NCBI GenBank assembly: GCA_031274565.1
Contig: JAISPY010000146.1
Coordinates: 1 to 23,077 of the forward strand
Length of the DNA: 23,077 nucleotides
Reading direction: 5' to 3'
Origin: Treponema sp.
GTDB lineage: Bacteria > Spirochaetota > Spirochaetia > Treponematales > Breznakiellaceae
Under the pieces are notes generated by a model, which saw nothing but the letters and a program-made list of their open reading frames with translations, was not told where the DNA came from and did not search any database. Shown piece after piece: positions 7,001 to 14,300 of the stretch. Every line of letters begins with the position of its first letter. The first letter of the stretch is position 1. Both the position numbers and the translations under genes were made by a program.

Positions 7001-8388
7001 AACAGGATGGTATGATCGGCGCTGCGGAGTGTGCCTTAGCCGATATAGCGGGGCTTGTCCTATTTTCAAGCATCCAGGACAAGCCCTTTATGAAGACCCT
7101 CAGGGAACTTCTTGAACAGGTATGCGCCAAAACCTATGCGGATGCCCCATCACTGAGGAGGCTGGTACAAGGCTGGGCTGCGTGTATGGCGGCTTTGCCG
7201 GCAACCGTATCCCCAGAGGGCGCTGGTACCTTGTATGACGCCGTGGCCGGTATGACCTTGAGGGATGACAACCGGTTTACCCGGGCTGCGGAAGGGGCGG
7301 AGCCGCTGTCCCCGCTAGTAGCTGCCCTGGCGCGGATCGACCTTTCCCGGCTGGGGCGGCTTGCGGCCTTTGACCTCTCAGGTCTTGGTTTTCATCTAGC
7401 CGGCCTCCTCCGGGAAGCGCAGTATGATGCAGCGGCCCAAGCTATCGAGGAGGAAGCCCGGATCCTCTGGGCCACGGAGGGGAAGGGCTCCGGTTCCATC
7501 CTGGATACCCTTTTTCCCGAAAACACCGATTGGGGTGCGTCCCTCACCGCATTTGCCGAGTACATCCGGCGTGTGGGTGCAGGCGCCTTGGGACAGTACC
7601 GGTCCTTCCGTTGGGCTGATTCGGCGTTACGGCCCGTACTAAACCCGGACCCGGTGCGGCTTTCCTCCCTTGCCGGCTATGAGGAGCAGCGGGGAGTGGT
7701 CATGGCCAATACCCTCCGCTTGCTTGAGGGTAAACCCGCCAATAACCTCCTCCTATATGGGGATCGGGGTACGGGTAAGTCCGCCACGGTCAAGGCGGTG
7801 TGTAACGAATATGCCCAGCAGGGACTCAGGCTGTTGGAAGTCCGCAAGGGGGACCTGGTGCAACTCCCGGCTATCCTGGAAACCCTGCGTTCCCGGGGCC
7901 TGCGGTTCATCATCTTCATCGACGACCTTTCCTTTGAACGGCTCGATGATTCCTTTACCACCCTGAAGATGCTGCTGGAAGGGGGCATCGAGGCGCGGCC
8001 TTCCCAAGCGGTGATCTATGCCACCAGCAACCGCCGGCACCTGGTCAAAGAGCATACCGCGGATCGGCCTACCAGCGCGGTGGCTGCGGATGCTCTGCTG
8101 AGCGGAGATATGCGGGCCTTCGACACCATGCAGGAACAGTTCTCCTTGGCGGACCGCTTTGGTCTTACGGTGGTGTTCACGGCTCCGGGACAAGAGGAAT
8201 TTCTCCGTATTGCCGAATACATCGCCCGGCAGCGGGGTATCGTACTGGATTCTTTCGATACGGAAACAGGAAACACCTTCAGGCTCAACGCCCTCCGCTG
8301 GGAACGGTGGTTTAACGGCCGTTCTCCCCGGACCGCAGTGCAATACGTAGACTGGGTAGCCGGGGGCGGGGGATTTCCCTGGGAGTAA
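6997..8388 (+). CDS. AAA+ ATPase of the DUF815 family, translationally coupled to rnfB
   Basis: The 463-residue product has an N-terminal alpha-helical region of about 220 residues without a recognised domain, then a P-loop ATPase. Walker A is GDRGTGKS (about 255-262) and Walker B is FIIFIDDLSF (about 304-313). The GYEEQRG lead-in, ATSNRRHLV and ADRFGLTV segments are typical of DUF815. These ATPases are related to AAA+ remodelling proteins, but their targets are not established. The start at 6997 shares ATGA with the rnfB stop; a second ATG at 7012 with AGGA upstream is equally possible. Membership of the rnf transcript makes an assembly or maintenance role for Rnf a reasonable inference only. 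Confidence 0.87.
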   Translation: MKQDGMIGAAECALADIAGLVLFSSIQDKPFMKTLRELLEQVCAKTYADAPSLRRLVQGWAACMAALPATVSPEGAGTLYDAVAGMTLRDDNRFTRAAEGAEPLSPLVAALARIDLSRLGRLAAFDLSGLGFHLAGLLREAQYDAAAQAIEEEARILWATEGKGSGSILDTLFPENTDWGASLTAFAEYIRRVGAGALGQYRSFRWADSALRPVLNPDPVRLSSLAGYEEQRGVVMANTLRLLEGKPANNLLLYGDRGTGKSATVKAVCNEYAQQGLRLLEVRKGDLVQLPAILETLRSRGLRFIIFIDDLSFERLDDSFTTLKMLLEGGIEARPSQAVIYATSNRRHLVKEHTADRPTSAVAADALLSGDMRAFDTMQEQFSLADRFGLTVVFTAPGQEEFLRIAEYIARQRGIVLDSFDTETGNTFRLNALRWERWFNGRSPRTAVQYVDWVAGGGGFPWE

Positions 8389-8639
8389 TCCCCACCAATT
8401 CCCAGAGAGACGGTTTGGAGGAGTAGGCCCCTCGCCTCTTTTTCTTTACAAGGGGTTGGGGGCACGGTCCTCGATCCCGGTGGGGAGACCTCCTATTGTC
8501 AATATTCCGTATAGCTCCCTTTAAGAAACGCAAGAAAACGTAAGAAAAAGTAAATTTATCAGCAATGCTCAGTTTAGAAAAAGGTGATAGGATCCCCGCA
8601 GGGGAGCGGGAATATTGAGCAAGCTGCTGGGCAGCTTGG

Positions 8640-8679
8640 CGGTATTCCCCCTTGTCATGGATGGCAAGGGGGAATACCG
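8640..8679 (+). terminator. Strong rho-independent terminator ending the rnf-ATPase transcript
   Basis: The arms cggtattcccccttg and caagggggaataccg are exact 15-bp reverse complements with a 10-base loop, followed by gtattattttttat. It lies about 250 bases after the ATPase stop. Confidence 0.82.
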
Positions 8680-8719
8680 TGTATTATTTTTTATACACTT
8701 CATTCGTGTAAAATACTAC

Positions 8720-8748
8720 TTGAAAAATTTTAACAGAACCTATAGAAT
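8720..8748 (+). promoter_or_regulatory. Promoter of the restriction-modification cassette
   Basis: TTGAAA (8720-8725) and TAGAAT (8743-8748) are separated by exactly 17 bases. A start site about seven bases after the -10 leaves a leader of about 9 bases before the ATG at 8764. No Shine-Dalgarno is visible there, so the first gene may be translated from an almost leaderless message. Confidence 0.6.
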
Positions 8749-8763
8749 AAAAAAACAATAAAA

Positions 8764-9630
8764 ATGACAAAAATTTTACATTTTAGAGATTATAAATCAG
8801 ATGCCGCTAACTGGATAACCCTAGTTTCGGGTGAATTTTATCCAGATATTTTAACTGATGCGTGTAAATTATATAGACCGATACTGGAATTATTTGGTCA
8901 GTTATTAAAAAAATTCGAGAATTCTAAAAGATTATTATTAGAAATTGCTAGTATTTCTGAACAATGGATGCGTATTCAATTATTAAGAGTATTTAGAAAA
9001 TATGTTAGTCCAAATACTCCTGTTGAAATGTTGAAGAAAAAATCAAAAGTACAATGGATTTGTGACGAATTTGGAAAATATTTTAGACCAATTGTAGAAG
9101 TTCAAAAAGCCTTTGAATCACGGCCTATGCCAGATGAAGCATTATGTGCAATTTTATGGGAGTACAAAGATCGAGGTCAAAAAGGTTATGACATGACAGA
9201 GAAAATGTTTGAATTATTGAGAACTAAATTTCCTGCCTATGAAATCATTGGACCAGAAAGAGCAGGTAGGGATATTCTTTTAGGAGAAGTATTTAAAAAT
9301 TACACAAAACCAGATAGACCTGTTGATTTTATTATTAGAAAAAATAATTTTGTTTATGCTGTCGGTCTGGCAAGATATGATTCAGATAGAGGGGGTGCTC
9401 AGGAGGATGATAGAACAGGCGGCTATTTAAATGCCTCAAGAGAAATATTGGAATATACAAAAGACAAAAAAATGAAAACGAAAGTAATATTTGTAAATGA
9501 TGGTCCAGGCCTCTTACTTGGTTCAATGTGGGATGATTATAGTTACCTTGAAGAAACTTTTAAAAATATAAGAGTGGTAACATTAAGAATGATCGAAGAA
9601 CGAATTACAGAGGAATGGTTAAAACAATAA
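8764..9630 (+). CDS. Putative type II restriction endonuclease
   Basis: The 288-residue product is not one I recognise by name. Its place directly before, and overlapping, a DNA methyltransferase makes a restriction endonuclease the likeliest role. The centre carries GPERAGRDILLGEVF (163-177), PVDFII with D188, then VYAVGLARYDSDRGGAQEDDR. This resembles the strand order of PD-(D/E)XK nucleases, but the usual ExK is not evident: GLAR stands where it is expected. The gene is very AT-rich with A/T-ending codons, unlike all neighbours except its partner, indicating horizontal acquisition. The start codon lacks a ribosome-binding site. Other possibilities are a divergent nuclease of another defence system or an uncharacterised accessory protein. 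Confidence 0.62.
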   Translation: MTKILHFRDYKSDAANWITLVSGEFYPDILTDACKLYRPILELFGQLLKKFENSKRLLLEIASISEQWMRIQLLRVFRKYVSPNTPVEMLKKKSKVQWICDEFGKYFRPIVEVQKAFESRPMPDEALCAILWEYKDRGQKGYDMTEKMFELLRTKFPAYEIIGPERAGRDILLGEVFKNYTKPDRPVDFIIRKNNFVYAVGLARYDSDRGGAQEDDRTGGYLNASREILEYTKDKKMKTKVIFVNDGPGLLLGSMWDDYSYLEETFKNIRVVTLRMIEERITEEWLKQ

Positions 9631-10961
9631 TGGCAACTGGGGTAACAAAATCAATTTGGGATAATCTTTCATGCGTAATTCCCATTGAGGGCTATTTGGG
9701 AAATAATGATTATGAATTAGTTTATCCATATAAGCGTCAGTTTTCTGAAATTATTCAGACGCTATCAAAAAGTAATTATAAGGAAATTTTTCATAATGAT
9801 AATATGAATAGTATTTATTTTGGCGAGAATTTTGATGTCTTGTGCCATTTATACCATGGTTTAAACCTTGGAGATAAAATTAACTTGATTTATATTGATC
9901 CGCCATTTAGTACAAATAGTGTTTTTCAATCAAGAAATCAAAGAAATTCTTATAAAGATGATTTAATTGGTAGTCATTATATCGAATTTATGAGAATACG
10001 ATTGATATTATTAAGAGAATTATTAAGTACCGACGGTTCAATTTTTGTACATTTAGACAATAATATGCTATTTCAAATCAAGATTATTATGGATGAAATA
10101 TTTGGATCAAAAAATTTTAGAGGCTTTATTACAAGAAAAAAATGCAGCAATAAAAATTATACAAAAAATACTTACGGTAACATTTCAGATTATATATTAT
10201 TCTATTCTAAAACAGATTCATATAAATGGCATCGCCCAACTGAAACGTGGTCAAATGAAAAAATCTTAAAAGAATACCCATTTATAGATGAATTAACAGG
10301 TCGTAGATATAAAAAAGTTCCTATTCATGCGCCTGGTTCTAGGAATGGAGAAACGGGAAAGACTTGGAAAGGGATGTTACCTCCACCAGGAAAACATTGG
10401 CAATACACACCAGAAAAATTAACAGAATTTGATGAAAAGGGAGAAATATATTGGTCATCAAATGGTAATCCAAGGAGAAAAGTTTTTTTAGAAGAAGATA
10501 AAGGAGTTCCTGTACAAGATATATGGTTAAATTTACAAGATTCATTGAATCAAAATATTAAAATAACGGGCTATCCTACAGAAAAAAATCCTTATTTATT
10601 AGAAAGGATAATAAATGCTTCTTCTGATAAAGATGATTTAATATTAGATTGTTTTGCTGGTTCGGGAACAACTCTTGATGTAGCAAATCAATTAGGAAGG
10701 AAATTTATTGGAATTGATAATAGTTTAGAAGCAGTTACTAATATAATCAAAAGATTTAGTTTAGGATTAGAGGAAATGGGTGATTATGTTAATATTAAAA
10801 ACAAAAAGCAAGGATTATTTGTATTTTCGCCTACAACAAATTATAACCCAGATAATTCAAAATCTACTAATTTTTCATTCTTCACCGATGAAGAATATGT
10901 TGATATTGCTACTATCTTATTAGAAAAATATTTATATGATCGAAATAAAACAACTTATTAA
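9630..10961 (+). CDS. Beta-class site-specific DNA methyltransferase (N6-adenine or N4-cytosine)
   Basis: This enzyme transfers a methyl group from S-adenosylmethionine to an exocyclic amino group of DNA and would protect host sites from the adjoining nuclease. The catalytic motif IYIDPPF comes first (about residue 90 from this start) and the SAM-binding LDCFAGSGTTLD comes last (about 340), the circular order of the beta class (N6_N4_Mtase). Between them is a target-recognition region of about 220 residues with no name I can give. The start is uncertain. ATG 9630 overlaps the upstream stop as TAATG; ATG 9615 is in frame and adds five residues, but its GAGGA abuts the codon. Composition is AT-rich like the nuclease gene. 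The recognition sequence cannot be read from the protein. Confidence 0.9.
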   Translation: MATGVTKSIWDNLSCVIPIEGYLGNNDYELVYPYKRQFSEIIQTLSKSNYKEIFHNDNMNSIYFGENFDVLCHLYHGLNLGDKINLIYIDPPFSTNSVFQSRNQRNSYKDDLIGSHYIEFMRIRLILLRELLSTDGSIFVHLDNNMLFQIKIIMDEIFGSKNFRGFITRKKCSNKNYTKNTYGNISDYILFYSKTDSYKWHRPTETWSNEKILKEYPFIDELTGRRYKKVPIHAPGSRNGETGKTWKGMLPPPGKHWQYTPEKLTEFDEKGEIYWSSNGNPRRKVFLEEDKGVPVQDIWLNLQDSLNQNIKITGYPTEKNPYLLERIINASSDKDDLILDCFAGSGTTLDVANQLGRKFIGIDNSLEAVTNIIKRFSLGLEEMGDYVNIKNKKQGLFVFSPTTNYNPDNSKSTNFSFFTDEEYVDIATILLEKYLYDRNKTTY

Positions 10962-10988
10962 ATTAGATTCTAATTATATTACGTAAAC

Positions 10989-11005
10989 CCCCGACTTTGC
11001 CGGGG
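10989..11005. repeat. Small hairpin with ACTTTGC loop
   Basis: ccccg and cgggg flank the 7-base loop actttgc. Stem ends and loop match the hairpin at 11162-11186, so the two look like related palindromic repeats. It may act as a weak terminator after the methyltransferase, although no T-run follows. Confidence 0.5.
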
Positions 11006-11161
11006 AGACTTGAAAAGGCTATGGCCATGCCGGGTGTTATAGGAATAACACAAAACAATCAAGCGATTATAGGGAAGCTAGGAAACAACAGTGCCGAAGG
11101 CGCGAAAAAACACGAGAAAAATCAATTGTGAGTTGATTGCCCCCTTTAAGGGAGTTTCCTA

Positions 11162-11186
11162 AAGCCACCGACTATGCCGGTGGCTT
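11162..11186. repeat. Hairpin with ACTATGC loop followed by a shared CCGGYGGCTTGTTAC word
   Basis: aagccaccg and cggtggctt are exact 9-bp reverse complements around actatgc. The right arm and following bases (11177-11191) match 20249-20263 at 14 of 15 positions, pointing to a dispersed repeat. Confidence 0.55.
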
Positions 11187-11378
11187 GTTACTCCTTATTC
11201 CTGCCCCGCAGCCTTCATATAGAAAAATAGAAAAAACTGAGCAAGCTGTTCCTGCGGAACGAGCCTGATGTGGCTGCCTGCGGCCTATGCTATAGAAAAA
11301 GAGAAAAAAGAGAGGTATATTGCATAAAAAGACGCTTTCATGGCATACTTGGAAAAAAGGTTATGAGAAGGAGCTATC

Positions 11379-14300
11379 ATGGGCGAACACGAGGAGGGGG
11401 TAGACCAGGGTCCCCAGTCTTTGAACCGAGGCCTGTACCGACAGGAAGATGAGCATGATTCTTGCGGTATAGGATTCGTTGCGGATATTAAAGGCCGCGC
11501 TTCCCACCGTATGGTAGAACGGGGTCTGGAAGTCTTGAAACGGATGGAACACCGGGGAGCGGAAAGCGCAGACAACAAGACCGGCGACGGTTCCGGTATA
11601 CTGGTGCAGATACCCCATGATTACTACAAAAAAGTAATCCCCGCGCTTCCCCCGGCAGGAACCTACGGTACGGGTTTGGCTTTTCTCTCCGGACCTAAAA
11701 CCGATAAAACCGCAGCAGAACACCGCTCCATGATTCTGGACCTGATAGCCGAAACCGCCGAGCGCGTTGGGTTTAAGCCTCCCCTGTGGCGGGATGTACC
11801 GGTTACCCAGGATGCGGCGGGCGCTATTGCCCGGTCTGTGGAGCCTGCGGTGAAACAGCTCGTCCTGGTGCCTCAGGATGTTGGGACCGCGAGCAGGGCT
11901 GCAGGGGAAGGCGTCACGGAGCTGGAATTGAGCCTCTATCTCTTTAGAAAAAAGCTAGAAAAGGCCCTCGCCGCGGACCAGTCCGGGGCATCGGTATACT
12001 TCCCCTCCCTTTCCTCCCGGACCATCGTGTACAAGGGGATGCTCATGCCGAGCCAGCTTGCCGCCTATTATCCGGAGCTTGAGGACGGGGAGGTCAAAAG
12101 CGCGGTTGCCCTGGTTCATTCCCGGTTCTCCACCAATACCTTCCCCAACTGGCCCCTGGCCCAGCCCTTCCGTCTCGTGGCCCATAACGGCGAGATCAAT
12201 ACGATCAAAGGGAACCGTTTTTGGATGCAGGCCCGGGAGGCCCTCTTTGCCCATCCCCGGTTTGGCCAGGACTTACAGGACCTGCTGCCCGTGATTGAAC
12301 CGGATAAGAGCGATTCCGCCAGCTTTGACAACGTGTTGGAACTCCTGGTCATGTCGGGCCGGAGCCTTCCCCATGCCCTGATGATGCTGATCCCCGAATC
12401 CTGGAACGACAAGAACCCCATCCCCCAGACCCTGAAGGACTTTTATGCATACCAGGCCTGTATGATGGAACCCTGGGATGGACCTGCCTCGCTCGTGTTC
12501 TGCGACGGACGGTATGTAGGGGGGACCTTGGATCGGAATGGTTTGCGGCCTTCCCGGTACACCATCACCAAGGATGATCTCATCGTGATGGCCTCTGAAA
12601 CCGGGGTGCAGGACTTTGATCCTCCTGAAGTGGCCTATAAGGGCAGGCTCCTTCCGGGGAAACTGCTCCTGGTGGACCTCAAGGAAGGCCGTATCATCCC
12701 GGATGAAGAGGTCAAAGCAGAGGTGTACCAGAAAAAACCCTATACCCTCTGGACCAAGCAGATCCTCACCCTGCATCAGGAGTCGGAGCCGGAGCTTTCC
12801 CCGGCCTGGTCTTCCTCCCAGACCCTGTTCATGGAGCGGGCCGCAGGGTATACCCGGGAAGACCAAGAACGGCTCCTCATCCCCATGATCGAAACCGGCC
12901 AAGAGCCGGCCAGTTCCATGGGTACTGACACGCCCTTGGCGGTCTTTTCCGACCAGAGCCAGCGGGTCTATGGGTATTTCAAGCAGGTCTTTGCCCAGGT
13001 AACAAACCCGCCTATCGACTCCATCCGGGAAGACCTGGTGATGACCCTGACGAGCTTCGTGGGTCCCCAGGAGAATCTGCTGGATGAGACCGAGGCCCAC
13101 TGCCGCAGGATCAAGGTGCTGAATCCCATCCTCACCCCCGGGGATTTGGCGCGGCTCAAGGCCCTCAAACCCGAGGTGTTTCGCTCCCGGACCCTGGACG
13201 CCACGTTTTACGTTGCTTCTTTTACCTCGGATTCGTCTACCTCCGGTTCGTCCGCGGCCGGTTCGACTCCTTCCCTGGAATCCGCGCTGAGCCGTTTGGT
13301 TGCCGAGGCGGTCCAGGCGATCCGGGAAGGGGTATCCCTGGTCATCTTGTCTGACCGGGCAAGTCTGGTTCCCGAAGCAGGGCGCTGTGGGGTGCCTGCG
13401 CTCCTCGCCGTGGGCGCGGTGCACCATGGGCTTATCCGGGAAGGGCTGCGGATGCGCGGTTCGATCATCATCGAGTCGGCGGAACCTCGGGAGATCATGC
13501 ATTTTGCCCTGCTCTTCGGGTATGGGGCGGACCTGGTCGTACCCTATGGCGCGCTGGCCTCCATCGTGGCCATCTGCCGAGGGCCGGAGCGTAATCGGGT
13601 GGGGGACTACGCCCATGCGGGGAAGCAGTACCTCAAGGGTCTGCAGAAGGCCATGCTCAAGGTCATGTCCAAGATGGGAACCAGTACCCTCCGTTCCTAC
13701 CGGGGCGCCCAGGTCTTTGAGGCCATCGGCTTGGGAGATACGGTCATCGCCACCTGTTTCCGGGGTACGGTGAGCCGGATCCAGGGCGCGGGTTTCCCGG
13801 AACTGGAAGCGGAGGCAGTGGCCGCCTACCAAACTGCCCGAGAAGCCCACGCGCAGACCGGCGATACGTTCAGCGAATCGGATCCGGTTCCCCAACTCCT
13901 CCCCGGAGCGGGTCAGTACCGATGGCGCAAAAACGGGGAGAAACACGCCTGGAACCCTGAGACCATCCACCTCTTGCAATGGGCGGTTCGTACCGGGGAT
14001 TTTGCCAAGTTCCAGCAGTTCTCCACCTCGGTGAATGGCTTCAACCAGAACCCCCATGTGATCCGGGGGCTCCTTGACTTTGCTCCGCTGGGTACGGTCA
14101 AAGGGGGTCCTGCAGGGCCGGTTCCTCTGGATGAGGTGGAAGGCGCAGGGGCCATCATGAAACGCTTCACCACCGGGGCCATGTCCTTTGGCTCCATTTC
14201 CCGGGAAGCCCACGAAACCATTGCCGCAGCCATGAACTCCATCCAGGGCCGCTCCAATTCCGGGGAAGGGGGCGAAAACCCGGAGCGTTTCCCGATTCGT

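Larger units (their letters stand above)
8389..8763. other. Spacer between the rnf operon and the restriction-modification island
   Basis: No gene is visible. The stretch contains a run of A-rich words (acgcaagaaaacgtaagaaaaagtaa near 8527), a short hairpin tccccgcagggga (8593-8605), an 8-bp-arm hairpin caagctgc-tgg-gcagcttg (8620-8638), then the terminator at 8640-8679. After the terminator, composition changes abruptly to the AT-rich island with its own promoter. Confidence 0.6.
10962..11378. other. Repeat-rich spacer between the island and gltB
   Basis: No gene is visible. Contents in order are the hairpin at 10989-11005, an 8-bp inverted pair taggaaac (11079-11086) / gtttccta (11154-11161), the hairpin at 11162-11186, two A-rich atagaaaaatagaaaaa-type words (about 11219 and 11291), and gttcc-tgc-ggaac (11248-11260). 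The word TGAGCAAGCTGTT at 11238 echoes TGAGCAAGCTGCT at 8616 on the other side of the island. Confidence 0.55.

Noticed and set aside
12273..14213. 646-codon open frame on the minus strand inside gltB
   Set aside because: It lies wholly antisense to a conserved enzyme, has no ribosome site, and its His/Gly/Arg/Pro-rich composition is the shadow of GC-biased codons.
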